Source: Streptomyces xiaopingdaonensis (GTDB lineage: Bacteria; Actinomycetota; Actinomycetes; Streptomycetales; Streptomycetaceae). Taken from it: 37,621 bases of DNA. Made by a program: the position numbers and the translations under genes. Below are positions 23,736-32,362 of the stretch, piece after piece. The notes under the pieces are model-generated. The model was not told the origin of the DNA, searched no databases, and saw only the letters and a program-made list of their open reading frames with translations. The first letter of the stretch is position 1. The number at the start of each line of letters is the position of its first letter. The DNA is taken from NCBI RefSeq assembly GCF_000262345.1, contig NZ_AJTQ01000117.1, positions 1 to 37,621 on the forward strand. Direction: 5' to 3'.

Positions 23736-24170
23736 CGATTCCCGGACGGCGTCCGAGAGGGGCTGCCCTCGCGGGCGGCCGGGTGCGGTTCGAGGCGGCT
23801 GCCCGTATCCACTCGACTCGGCCGTACCTCACGTGCGTGCGCGCTGCGACCGACGCGGGCGAGCCTCCTCCCCGAGGCCATCGGCGGGACCCTCGGCGAG
23901 CGGGTGCCGCCCGACCGCGGGAGGGAGTCGACCTGTCGACTCCCCTGACGGGTGCGCTGTTCTGCCGCCCGAGGCGTCCGGCCGCGTGCCTCGCCGTGCT
24001 CGGCGCGGCCGGACGCCGTCGGGACAGTCGCGACGCTCCGACACCCGCGTCCGCCGCGCCCACGGACGAGTCCCTCGGCTCGGTGGGCCGACTCCGCGCG
24101 GGTGCACGGCAGTCGGCGCCGTCGGAGCAGCGCGGCTCCGCGCGTCCCGCACGCCGTCCCTTCGCCCGGC
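23736..24170. other. Convergent intergenic region
   Basis: These 435 bases lie between convergent genes. Apart from the palindrome at 23923-23944 (listed separately) I see nothing in it; translations are Arg/Pro-rich. Confidence 0.4.
23923..23944. repeat. Perfect 10+2+10 inverted repeat
   Basis: GGGAGTCGAC (23923-23932), CT, GTCGACTCCC (23935-23944). In RNA it would form an 8-bp hairpin with a six-base loop; in DNA it looks like a dimeric operator. It sits between two convergent genes, about 190 and 230 bases from their stops, so a bidirectional terminator is the simpler reading. Confidence 0.55.
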
Positions 24171-25715
24171 CTACGCCACCGCGTGCAGCGCCCCGTCCGC
24201 CGCAGGCTCGGGGACGCCGAAGTCCCGCAGGATCTCCCGGCCGGCCCGCTCCGCCGAGGCGAGCGCGCCCGCCGCGGAGCCCGTGTCCCTGTGGTCGCCG
24301 CAGACGTAGAGGCCGGAGAGGACGCGGACCGGGCGGTGCGGGTCGTGCGGTGCCGGCATCGCGGGGACCGCCTGCGGGTCGTGGTGGGCCGCGAGCAGCT
24401 CCCAGCGCTCGGCGTCCAGGCCGTGGAGCGCGGCGAGTTGGGGACGCGCCGCCTTGTCGAGCACGCCGGTCGGTTCCGTCGCCGCGCCGCCCAGCACCAC
24501 CGAGCTGACGAGGTGGCGGCCGGGCAGCGCCCGCGACGGGTCGACCGCCGTGGCCGACCAGGTGTGGCTCACCGGTCCGCGCGGGGCGCGGGAGCGCGTC
24601 GGCCCCTCGGCGTCGACGAGGAGCGCCGAGCCGTGCGCCGGCGGCTCGGGCGCCGCGTGGTGCAGCACTGTAAGGGGGTGGAAGTGCGGGGTGCGCAGCC
24701 CCGGCAGGAGAGCGGCGGCCGAGCGCGCCTCGGTGGCGACGAGCACCGCGCGGCACGCGAGGGTGCCGTGCTCCTCGGTGACGACGGCGTTGGTGGTGAC
24801 GGAGCGGACGCGCACCCCGGTGTGCACCGTCCCCGCCGGCAGTGCGGCGGCGAGGAGTTCGGGGACGGCCGCGAGCCCGCCGGCCGGCATCCAGAGGCCC
24901 TCCCTGGCGAAGGAGCGCAGCGCGGCGTCGGCGACCCGGGTCGACGTGGTGAGGCCCGGGTCGCTGAGGAGCGAGGTGAGGAAGGCGCGCAGCAGGGTGT
25001 CGGCGGTGCGCGTGGGGCCGTAGGCGCCCTGCGGGCGGGGGCCGTCGGGGGTGCGGGCTTCGGCGGTCGGGAAGCGCGCGGTGTGCGGCAGCGCCAGGAC
25101 GCGGGCCGCGCCCACGGGCCGCCGCCTGCGCTCGGCGCTCGACAGCGCCTCGGCGAGCGGGAGTTCGGGGCGCGCGCCGAGCTCCCGCGCGGGGAGCGAC
25201 GCGAGTCGTGCGAGCGTCGCGTGGAGGCGGGCGACCTCCAACGCGTCGGAGACGGCGGCCTTGGAGCGCGCCGTGGTGAAGGCCCGTGCCGTCCAGAGTG
25301 CGCCCCTTGTGCGCCCCTGGTACGCGCGCTCTCCTTCGTCCCGCGCCGTCCCGACCTGCCGCGGCAGCCGCGTCCCCGAGCGGCCTCCGCCGAGGCGGTG
25401 CGCCGCGCCCTCGGCGCAGAGCACGGCGCCCGACGAGAACGGGCGCAGCACCAGCGCGTCGAGCGCGGAGAGTTGGGCGAAGGCGGCGCCCGCGCCGGGG
25501 TCGAGAATGCCGGTGCCGCGGTCGAGGCGGTACCCGTCGAGGTGGTCCGTGCTCATCCGCCCGCCGACGGCCCCGCCGGCTTCGACCACCGTGACGCGGA
25601 GCCCCGCGCGGGTGAGGCGGTCGGCCGCGGCGAGTCCCGACAACCCGGCTCCGACGACCACCACGTCGGCCTCCGGTGCCACTCCTGTGCCTGCGCCTGC
25701 GCTGCTGCTGAGCAC
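24171..25715 (-). CDS. FAD-dependent amine oxidase / phytoene desaturase-like oxidoreductase
   Basis: A 514-residue flavoprotein. The N-terminal dinucleotide-binding fold reads VVVVGAGLSGLAAADRL, with an acidic end at VTVVEAG and a second conserved GGAVGGRM. The C-terminal FAD-contacting stretch is GLYVCGDHRDTGSAAGALAS. This arrangement is that of the amine oxidase / protoporphyrinogen oxidase / phytoene desaturase superfamily; the substrate cannot be told. The GTG at 25715 has GGGAGGG about seven bases upstream. No carotenoid or other pathway genes lie beside it. It precedes the epimerase gene's 3' end with 236 bases between and both are on the minus strand, but separate transcription is likely. 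Confidence 0.8.
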   Translation of the reverse strand: MLSSSAGAGTGVAPEADVVVVGAGLSGLAAADRLTRAGLRVTVVEAGGAVGGRMSTDHLDGYRLDRGTGILDPGAGAAFAQLSALDALVLRPFSSGAVLCAEGAAHRLGGGRSGTRLPRQVGTARDEGERAYQGRTRGALWTARAFTTARSKAAVSDALEVARLHATLARLASLPARELGARPELPLAEALSSAERRRRPVGAARVLALPHTARFPTAEARTPDGPRPQGAYGPTRTADTLLRAFLTSLLSDPGLTTSTRVADAALRSFAREGLWMPAGGLAAVPELLAAALPAGTVHTGVRVRSVTTNAVVTEEHGTLACRAVLVATEARSAAALLPGLRTPHFHPLTVLHHAAPEPPAHGSALLVDAEGPTRSRAPRGPVSHTWSATAVDPSRALPGRHLVSSVVLGGAATEPTGVLDKAARPQLAALHGLDAERWELLAAHHDPQAVPAMPAPHDPHRPVRVLSGLYVCGDHRDTGSAAGALASAERAGREILRDFGVPEPAADGALHAVA

Positions 25716-25951
25716 GGTCCCTCCCGTGGGTGATCCGCGGCTGATGTGTCCCGGGCCTCTTCGAAACTGCGTGCTGCTGACGTCCTGATGCCCCGACTGA
25801 TGCGGCTGACACCGGAGTTCACGCCGTACACGACCACCCTAGGCAACTGAGCGGTCGCGGATAGTCGCGCAGGCAAGGGCACGGTCGCACGACGGTCGCA
25901 CACAATGCCACGCCCGGCGCGCGCGGGAGCGAACGGCGCCGCGCGTGGCGG

Positions 25952-26848
25952 TCAGGCGAGCGCCGCGCGGACGGAGTCCTCCACTTCGGGGAAGGCGAAC
26001 CGGAACCCCGACTCCAACAACCGGCTGGGCAGCACCCGTTGGCTCCCGAGCACGTCCTCGGCGAACTCGCCGAGCGCCGCGCGCAGCACGGGCGCCGGTA
26101 CGGCGAACGGCGTGGGCCGGTGCAGCACGCGGCCCATCGCCGCCGTCGCCTCGCGGTTGGTGGCGGGCACGGGCGCCGTGAGGTTGAACGGTCCGGAGAG
26201 CTCGTCGTCGTCGAGGAGGCGACGCAGCGCGGCGAGGTGGTCGTGGAGGGCGATGTGGGACCAGTACTGCCTCCCGTCGCCGAGGCGCCCGCCGAGCCCC
26301 GCCCTGAAGAGCGGGAAGAGCCGCCCCCACGCGCCTCCGCTCCGCGAGACGACGAGCCCGGTGCGTGCGTACACGGTGCGGATGCCGGCGTCGCGCGCGG
26401 CACCGGCCGCCGCCTCCCAGTCCTGGCACATGTCGGCGAGGAACCCGTGCCCCGCGGGCGACTCCTCGTCGACGGACCGGTCGCCCGTGTCCCCGTAGAA
26501 GCCGACGGCGCTCCCGCAGACGAGGACCCGCGGCGGGGTGTGCAGCTCCGCGACCGCCTCGGCGATCGCGGCCGTGCCGAGCACCCGGCTGTCCCACAGC
26601 TCCTTCTTGTACGCGGCCGTCCATCTGCGGTCCCCGACCCCCGCCCCCGCCAGGTGCACCACGGCGTCGCACCCCGCGAGCCCCTGCACGTCGACGTACT
26701 GCCGCTTCGGGTCCCACAGGACGGATTCGCCTCCGGCCCGCTTCGTCCCCTCCCGTACGAGCCGCACCACGGTGTGCCCGTCCGCGGAGAGGGAGTCGGT
26801 GAGCGCGGAACCGATGAGCCCCGTGGACCCGGTGATCGCGATACGCAT
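25952..26848 (-). CDS. TIGR01777-type NAD-dependent epimerase (SDR39U1-like)
   Basis: A 298-residue protein of the extended short-chain dehydrogenase class. It begins MRIAITGSTGLIGSAL, with the GxxGxxG dinucleotide loop, then DAVVHLAGAGVGDRRW, VLVCGSAVGFYGDTGDR, and a C-terminal DUF1731-like end (PSRLLESGFRFAFPEVED) that is typical of the family. The reaction is not established for these proteins. The ATG at 26848 starts at the first strand; an ATG at 26857 three codons upstream is also possible. The gene is divergent from the GNAT gene. It has no visible partner, and the family is near-universal in Streptomyces. Confidence 0.88.
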   Translation of the reverse strand: MRIAITGSTGLIGSALTDSLSADGHTVVRLVREGTKRAGGESVLWDPKRQYVDVQGLAGCDAVVHLAGAGVGDRRWTAAYKKELWDSRVLGTAAIAEAVAELHTPPRVLVCGSAVGFYGDTGDRSVDEESPAGHGFLADMCQDWEAAAGAARDAGIRTVYARTGLVVSRSGGAWGRLFPLFRAGLGGRLGDGRQYWSHIALHDHLAALRRLLDDDELSGPFNLTAPVPATNREATAAMGRVLHRPTPFAVPAPVLRAALGEFAEDVLGSQRVLPSRLLESGFRFAFPEVEDSVRAALA

Positions 26849-26988
26849 GCGCCCCATCCTGCCTTCCCGCGCCCGGCACCGCACCGCCCGGCGAGCCGCC
26901 CTCCCGCGGGCCAACGTCCCTCCGCAGCGGCCCTGTTGGCCCGGAACGGGGTGGACGGGGCGGTGATCGGGACGGCACAGTACGGCCC

Positions 26989-27531
26989 ATGGCGTCCGCA
27001 GTATTCCCGTCGTCCCCGTCGTCCCCGTCGTCCCCGCCGCCCCCGCCGACGATCCGCCCCGCAGGCCCAGGCGACGAACAGCTGCTGGGAGCGCTCGACC
27101 GCCGAGCCTGGTCCACGCGCTACTCGGTCCAGCCCCGCCCCCAGCCCCCCTACGAGCCGTTCTTCGGCCCGGAACGCCCCCCGGCCCACCATCTCGTGGC
27201 CGAGCTGGAGGGCGAGGGCCTCGTCGGCTACGTGCGCTGCGAGCCGCCGAGCGGGCTCGCCGCGCACGCGCACGTACGGCAGATCAACGGCCTCGTCGTC
27301 GACGAGCGCGCGCGGGGCCGCGGCGTCGGCCGGGCGCTGCTGGAGGGCGCGTGTGCACTCGCGCGCCGGCAGGGAGCGGTCCGCATGACACTGCGGGTGC
27401 TCGGACACAACGTCCCCGCGCGAGCGCTCTACAAGGCGGCCGGATTCCGCGAAGAGGGGCTGCTGCCGGGGGAGTTCCTCCTCGAGGGCGAGTACGTCGA
27501 CGACGTCGTCATGGGCCGCACGCTCCGCTGA
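26989..27531 (+). CDS. GNAT family N-acetyltransferase
   Basis: A 180-residue GNAT protein. Motif A, which binds acetyl-CoA, is RGRGVGRALLEGA at residues 109-121; it is preceded by the strand QINGLVVDE and followed by VRMTLRVLGHNVPARALYKA and the closing GFREEGLL. The acceptor substrate is unknown. The N-terminus carries a Pro/Ser-rich tail (residues 7-21) encoded by five nine-base repeats. No clear ribosome-binding site precedes the ATG at 26989, so a leaderless mRNA or a downstream start cannot be excluded. The gene is convergent with the DUF4240 gene with only three bases between stops. Confidence 0.85.
   Translation: MASAVFPSSPSSPSSPPPPPTIRPAGPGDEQLLGALDRRAWSTRYSVQPRPQPPYEPFFGPERPPAHHLVAELEGEGLVGYVRCEPPSGLAAHAHVRQINGLVVDERARGRGVGRALLEGACALARRQGAVRMTLRVLGHNVPARALYKAAGFREEGLLPGEFLLEGEYVDDVVMGRTLR
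27006..27050 (+). repeat. Nine-base tandem repeat in the GNAT gene
   Basis: Five consecutive nine-base units: three identical CCCGTCGTC (27006-27032), then CCCGCCGCC and CCCGCCGAC. They are in frame and encode PSS, PSS, PSS, PPP, PPT in the N-terminal tail. Copy-number change would lengthen or shorten the tail without shifting frame. Confidence 0.85.
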
Positions 27532-27534
27532 CGC

Positions 27535-28065
27535 TCACCCGCGGACGCGGTCCCACAGCCGGGGGAGGCGGTCGGCGAGCGCCTCGTCGTCGTCGAGGTC
27601 GAGCGGGGTGCCCGTCGGCTCCTCGGGCGGCTCAGGCAGGCCGAGGTCGGGCAGGGCGGTCGCGGTGAGCTGCTCGTACGCCTCGTCCGCGGCGTAGCCG
27701 AGGTCCTCGCCCTCGCCGTCGAACTGCGGGTCGAAGCCGGTGAGGAGGTCGGCGAGGCTGTCGGCGTCGTGGGCCGCGGCTTCGAAGACCTCCCTGCCCT
27801 GGCCGATGAGCCAGCAGCGGAAGGAGTCGAACGTCTCGTCGTCGACCGGCTCCCCGGCGCTCCCCAGCAGAACGGTCGCCGCGGCCCACACGTCCCACTG
27901 ATGGGCGCGGTGGAAGCGGGAGTCGAAATGGCGCGCGAAGTCGGCGACGCCTTCCGGGTCCCGTCTGGTGAGCTGCTCGATCAGCACGTCCGCCTGTTCC
28001 TCCGGATCCCCCTCGGAGGCTTCGCGCGCGGCGTCGACCAGCTCCCAGAAATCCGTCTCGTCCAT
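27535..28065 (-). CDS. DUF4240 domain protein
   Basis: A 176-residue acidic protein starting MDETDFWELVDAA, the usual opening of DUF4240 proteins, followed by HFDSRFHRAHQWDVWAAA and SFRCWLIGQGREVFEAA, which are the conserved core. The C-terminal third is very acidic (DLDDDEALADRLPRLWDRV). The function of the family is unknown; no catalytic motif is evident. The ATG at 28065 has AGGGG about six bases upstream; an ATG at 28080 is the alternative. It is divergent from the SDR gene and abuts the convergent GNAT gene. Confidence 0.82.
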   Translation of the reverse strand: MDETDFWELVDAAREASEGDPEEQADVLIEQLTRRDPEGVADFARHFDSRFHRAHQWDVWAAATVLLGSAGEPVDDETFDSFRCWLIGQGREVFEAAAHDADSLADLLTGFDPQFDGEGEDLGYAADEAYEQLTATALPDLGLPEPPEEPTGTPLDLDDDEALADRLPRLWDRVRG

Positions 28066-28246
28066 CACGCCCCTCAGCATCCAAGCTGCCGCGCCCCCGT
28101 GCACGCGGAGCGCGCCAGATGCGGCTGTCTCGTTATCCGCCGGAAGCGGTCTCCGCCATACCCGACGGGAGGTGTCCGGTATCCCCGGCAGGGTGTCGGC
28201 GTACGGCGCCGCTTCCGCGGTGCCGGCACGAGGAGAGGAAGCGCAG

Positions 28247-29173
28247 ATGGCGGAGGAACACCGGCCGCTCGCCGGCCGCACCGCACTCGTCGCGGGAGCG
28301 ACGCGCGGCGCGGGGCGTGCGATCGCCGTCGAGCTGGGGAGGGCGGGCGCCGCGGTCTACGCCGTGGGGCGCACCACCCGCTCCCGGACGAGCGAGGTGC
28401 GGCGTCCGACGGAGACGATCGAGGAGACGGCCGCACTCGTCACCGCGGCGGGCGGCGAAGGCGTCGCCTGCGAGGCCGACCTCCTCGACGCAGCGCAGGT
28501 CGCCGCGGTCGTCGAGCGGGTCGACGCCGAGCGGGGCCGGCTCGATGTGCTCGTCTCCAACGCGTGGGGAGGCGATCACCTCGTCGAGTGGGAGAAACGC
28601 ATGTGGGAGCACGACCTGGAGGCGGGGCTGCGGGTGCTCAGGCTCGGCGTCGAGACGCACCTCGTCGCCGCGGCCTGCGCGCTCCCGCTCCTCGTCCGCC
28701 GTCCCGGGGGCCTCCTGGTCGAAATCACCGACGGCACAGCCGAGTCCAACCGTCCCTACCGCAAGCCGTTCTACTACGACCTCGCCAAGACGGCACCGCT
28801 GCGGATCGCGCACGACCTCGCCGAGGAGCTCCCCGAGTACGGCGGCACGGCGGTCTGCCTCACGCCCGGCTGGCTGCGCTCCGAGGCGATGCTCGACACC
28901 GCCTTCCGCGTCACCGAGGAGAACTGGCGCGAAGGGTGCGCGCAGGACCCGCACTTCGCGATGTCCGAGTCGCCCGCCCTCGTCGGCCGCGCCGTCGCCG
29001 CCCTCGCCGCCGACCCGCAGGTGGCGCGGTGGAACGGGGTCTCCCTCTCCAGCGGCGGACTTGCCCGTGAGTACGGCTTCACCGACGCGGACGGCTCGGC
29101 ACCGGACTTCTGGCGCTACTACGCCGAAGTCCAGCAGGCGGGCAAACCGGCCGACCCCACCGGCTACCGCTGA
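28247..29173 (+). CDS. Short-chain dehydrogenase/reductase
   Basis: A 308-residue classical SDR. The cofactor loop is AGATRGAGRAIAVELG (about residues 16-31), followed by the VSNAWGG strand (NAG-like, N at about 104) and the catalytic Tyr-x-x-x-Lys in FYYDLAKTAP. The position of the usual catalytic serine reads EITDGT, so the Ser may be replaced by Thr or Asp. The shape, including the longer C-terminus DFWRYYAEVQQAG, resembles DHRS1-like SDRs. Substrate unknown. AGGAGAGGAA about seven bases upstream supports the ATG at 28247. Monocistronic, divergent from the DUF4240 gene. Confidence 0.87.
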   Translation: MAEEHRPLAGRTALVAGATRGAGRAIAVELGRAGAAVYAVGRTTRSRTSEVRRPTETIEETAALVTAAGGEGVACEADLLDAAQVAAVVERVDAERGRLDVLVSNAWGGDHLVEWEKRMWEHDLEAGLRVLRLGVETHLVAAACALPLLVRRPGGLLVEITDGTAESNRPYRKPFYYDLAKTAPLRIAHDLAEELPEYGGTAVCLTPGWLRSEAMLDTAFRVTEENWREGCAQDPHFAMSESPALVGRAVAALAADPQVARWNGVSLSSGGLAREYGFTDADGSAPDFWRYYAEVQQAGKPADPTGYR

Positions 29174-29735
29174 GCCCGCCCGACCGCTCGCGTACGGCAG
29201 GGGGTTGACCTTCGGGACCCCCGGCCGCGCGAACGGCTCGACGACCGGCGGCGCCTCCTTCGCCCCTGCGGTGCACGACGGGTCGTGCAGGCTGTTCGTC
29301 ACCGGTGCCGCACGCTCCGGCGTCGCGCCCCGTGAGCTCTCCCCGCGCGCCGCGGCGCGTGCGACTGCGCCACCCGCCTCGGGGCGTTCCCACCAGCGGG
29401 GACCGGGACGCGGTGGAGGTGGCTCCCTGCCGTGGACCGGCAGCGGAAGGCGGCGCGTCCACAGGGCGGGCTGCCTCGGCGTCTCCGCGTATGCGGGCTC
29501 GATGACGATCGGCTGGGGGCCGAGCGGAGGCGCGTCGGCCCGGCCTGCTCGACGTCGAGTGCCGTCGCGCCCCCTTCGCGAGCGGGAGTCGGGCGGTGCG
29601 CTCGCGGCCTGCTCCGTGAACTGCCCACCGACCGCCGGGAGTTGGCGCGCACACGACCGAGCTGCGCGACGCGGGAGCCGCCCCGTCGGCTCCCGCGGAG
29701 CCGATCACCACGACGGTCCATCGGACCGATGCGGA
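29174..29735. other. Intergenic region after the SDR gene, one hairpin
   Basis: These 562 bases lie between the SDR stop and the WYL regulator's stop. Six-frame translations show no recognisable domain. A perfect hairpin, TGCACGA (29272-29278), CGGG, TCGTGCA (29283-29289), lies about 100 bases after the SDR gene and could terminate it. Otherwise nothing is seen. Confidence 0.4.
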
Positions 29736-30737
29736 CTACCGCCCCTCCCCGTAGAGGCGGACGCTTGCCCGCGCCGCCGCCGCGAACCGTCCGCGCAACC
29801 GCTCGGGCGCCAGCACCTCGCACTCCGCACCGAGCCCGAGGAGCTGCGCGAACGCGACGTCCTCGCCCTCGACGGCGAGCACGGTCCGCGTCCACCCGTG
29901 CGCGTCGAGGTGCCCGTCGGCGAGTGCCTCCGCCGCGGCCGAGCGGTCCGTGACGGCGGGAAGCTGCCGGACTCCGGACGGGGAGAGGCGCACCTCCACC
30001 TCGGTCCGCAGCAGCGACCGCGCGAAGGCCGCCGCGCGCTCCCGCCAGAACTCGGGAAGGTCGAACTCCCGGTCGCGCGCGAAGCGTTCGCCGAGCTCCT
30101 CGACGGAGACGAACCGGTCGACCCGGTAGACCCGCCACCCCTCCCGACCGTCCCGCGCCTCCCCGCCCTCGGCGGCCACCCGCGCCGCGGCGTACCAGAC
30201 ACCCGCCTTGAGCACGAGCCCGTACGGCTCCAGCGTCCGCTCGACCTCGCCCGACTTGCCGCGGTACCGGACGCGCACCGTGCGGTCGTCCCACACCGCC
30301 CCCGCGAGCTCGGGCAGCAGCGGAGGCGCCTCGGGCTCGTGCCACCAGGCCGGTGCGTCGAGGTGGAAGCGCTGCGCCGTCGTGCCGGGGACGTCGCCGA
30401 AACGCGGATCGAGGGCGGCCGCGACCTTCAGCCGGGCACTGGACGCCGTGTCCGCGAGGCCCATCTCCCGCAGCGCGCCCGGGACTCCGGAGAGGAAGAG
30501 CGCCTCGGCCTCGTTGCGATGGATGCCGGTGAGGCGCGTACGGTACCCGCCGAGCAGCCGGTAGCCGCCCGCGCGCCCGCGGTCGGCGTAGACGGGGACG
30601 CCTGCCTCGTTGAGCGCCAGGACGTCCCTGGCGACCGTGCGCTCCGACACCTCCAGCCCGTCCGCGAGTTCGGCGGCGGTCAGCTCGCGGTGCGCCTGGA
30701 GCAGCAGCACCATCTTGATGAGTCGGGATGCTCGCAT
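29736..30737 (-). CDS. HTH / WYL domain transcriptional regulator
   Basis: A 333-residue regulator of the YafY type. The N-terminal helix-turn-helix (about residues 17-45: LTAAELADGLEVSERTVARD) is followed by the usual GYRLLGGYRTRLTGI wing. The WYL domain (about 125-215) contains LEPYGLVLKAGVWYAAARV, where the canonical W-Y-L reads W-Y-A, and the C-terminal WCX-like part ends in DVAFAQLLGLGAECEVL. WYL domains sense small ligands or nucleic acids. The ATG at 30737 lacks a clear ribosome-binding site, so the mRNA may be leaderless. The gene is divergent from metP with 74 bases between starts and an inverted repeat in between, so metPS is a likely target. Confidence 0.88.
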   Translation of the reverse strand: MRASRLIKMVLLLQAHRELTAAELADGLEVSERTVARDVLALNEAGVPVYADRGRAGGYRLLGGYRTRLTGIHRNEAEALFLSGVPGALREMGLADTASSARLKVAAALDPRFGDVPGTTAQRFHLDAPAWWHEPEAPPLLPELAGAVWDDRTVRVRYRGKSGEVERTLEPYGLVLKAGVWYAAARVAAEGGEARDGREGWRVYRVDRFVSVEELGERFARDREFDLPEFWRERAAAFARSLLRTEVEVRLSPSGVRQLPAVTDRSAAAEALADGHLDAHGWTRTVLAVEGEDVAFAQLLGLGAECEVLAPERLRGRFAAAARASVRLYGEGR

Positions 30738-30770
30738 GGTGGCATTCTGCCGATCGGGGACGCTGCTACC

Positions 30771-30785
30771 GTTCGTTGATCGAAC
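30771..30785. promoter_or_regulatory. Candidate operator between the WYL regulator and metP
   Basis: GTTCG (30771-30775), five bases TTGAT, CGAAC (30781-30785): a perfect 5+5+5 inverted repeat, 27 bases before the metP start and 34 bases before that of the regulator. Its position between divergent genes suggests a site for the WYL protein. Confidence 0.4.
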
Positions 30786-30811
30786 AGAGTGTGAACAAAG
30801 GTTATTCGACT

Positions 30812-32362
30812 ATGTCCAACCAACCGCGCGAGCAGTGGGGGTCCCGTGTGGGCTTCCTGTTCGCCGCGATCGGGTCCGCCGTCGGGCTCGGGAACATCTG
30901 GAGGTTCCCGGGGGAGGCGTACAACAACGGTGGCGGCGCCTTCCTGCTGCCGTACCTGATCGCGCTGCTGACAGCGGGCCTCCCGCTGCTGATTCTTGAG
31001 TACACCGTCGGGCGCAGGTACCGGAAGTCGCCTCCCGCCGCCTTCCGGCAGCTCGCCAAACCGGCCCAGGCGATCGGCTGGTGGCAGGTCTTCATCTGCT
31101 TCGTCATCGCCAGCTACTACGCGGTGATCGTCGCGTGGGCGGTCCGGTACACCTTCTTCTCGGTCGACCGGGCCTGGGGTGAGAACCCCGCCGAGTTCTT
31201 CGCGGGTGACTTCCTCCAGTCCTCGGACCCGGGCGCGGGCATCAGCTCCTACGTGGGCGGGGTCTTCTGGCCGCTGCTCTTCGTGTGGGCGATCGTCCTC
31301 GTCATCCTCGGGCTGGGGGTGCGCAAGGGCATCGAGAAGGCGAACATCTTCTTCATTCCGCTCCTCGTGCTCTTCTTCGTCGTGCTGGTGGTGCGTGCCG
31401 TCACGCTCGACGGAGCGGCGAAGGGCCTCGACGCCCTCTTCACCCCCGACTGGGGCGCGCTCACCGACGGAAGCGTCTGGGTCGCCGCCTACGGCCAGAT
31501 CTTCTTCTCGCTCTCCATCGGCTTCGGGATCATGGTGACGTACGCGTCCTACCTGAAGCGGAAGTCCGACCTGACGGGCTCCGCGCTCGTCGCCGGGTTC
31601 GCCAACAGTTCCTTCGAGATCCTCGCCGGCATCGGCGTCTTCGCGACGCTCGGCTTCATGGCGCAGTCGAGCGGCGTCGGCGTCAACGAGGTCGCCGAGT
31701 CCGGGGTCGGGCTCGCCTTCATCGCGTTCCCCACGGTGATCTCGCAGATGCCGCTCGGGGGGCTCTTCGGCGTCCTGTTCTTCCTCTCGCTCGCCATCGC
31801 GGGGCTCACCTCGCTGGTGAGCATCGTCGAGGTGGTCATCTCCTCGGTGCGGGACCGCACCGGCATGCGCCGCGGCCCCGCCGTGGCGATCGTCGGCGGA
31901 CTCGTCGCCGTCGTCTCGCTCGCCGTCTTCCCGACCAACGCGGGGCTCAACATCCTCGACGCGTGCGACCACTTCATCAACCAGTACGGCATCGCCCTGG
32001 CGGCGCTCGTGTTCCTCGTCGTCGTCGGCTGGCTGCTGCGGAAGCTCAAGCCGCTCCAGGCCAACGCCGACGCGACCTCCGCGGTGCGGCTCGGCCTGTG
32101 GTGGCGGATCTGCCTCGGCGTGGTCACGCCGGTCGTCCTCGCCTGGATGATGGTGGACAGCCTGCGGCAGGAGTTCTCCGAGAACTACGGCGGAATGCCG
32201 ACGTCGTTCCTCGTCTGGTCGGGCTGGGGCATCGCGGTCGGCGCGCTGGTCCTCGGCGTCCTCGTGGCGCTGATCCCGTGGCGCAACGGGCCCAAGCCCG
32301 AGGACCCCGTCGATGAGGAAGTCGCCGAGCCCGCGGTCGAGTCGGGGAAGGAGGAGCGCTGA
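30812..32362 (+). CDS. metP: Sodium-dependent methionine/alanine importer, large subunit (NSS family)
   Basis: A 516-residue neurotransmitter:sodium symporter family protein with about twelve membrane segments. The first segment reads FLFAAIGSAVGLGNIWRFP, the hallmark of the LeuT fold and its sodium site, followed by NNGGGAFLLPYL. The C-terminal tail is acidic and cytoplasmic. The family imports amino acids with sodium. The overlapping 36-residue gene behind it matches MetS, so the pair corresponds to the MetP-MetS methionine/alanine importer described in Corynebacterium glutamicum. The start at ATG 30812 has AAAGG about 11 bases upstream and puts the first helix at residue 12. It is divergent from the WYL regulator. 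Confidence 0.88.
   Translation: MSNQPREQWGSRVGFLFAAIGSAVGLGNIWRFPGEAYNNGGGAFLLPYLIALLTAGLPLLILEYTVGRRYRKSPPAAFRQLAKPAQAIGWWQVFICFVIASYYAVIVAWAVRYTFFSVDRAWGENPAEFFAGDFLQSSDPGAGISSYVGGVFWPLLFVWAIVLVILGLGVRKGIEKANIFFIPLLVLFFVVLVVRAVTLDGAAKGLDALFTPDWGALTDGSVWVAAYGQIFFSLSIGFGIMVTYASYLKRKSDLTGSALVAGFANSSFEILAGIGVFATLGFMAQSSGVGVNEVAESGVGLAFIAFPTVISQMPLGGLFGVLFFLSLAIAGLTSLVSIVEVVISSVRDRTGMRRGPAVAIVGGLVAVVSLAVFPTNAGLNILDACDHFINQYGIALAALVFLVVVGWLLRKLKPLQANADATSAVRLGLWWRICLGVVTPVVLAWMMVDSLRQEFSENYGGMPTSFLVWSGWGIAVGALVLGVLVALIPWRNGPKPEDPVDEEVAEPAVESGKEER

Noticed and set aside
25716..25951. Small open frames between the FAD oxidoreductase and epimerase genes
   Set aside because: None has a ribosome-binding site with a plausible product; the region is most likely leader and promoter.
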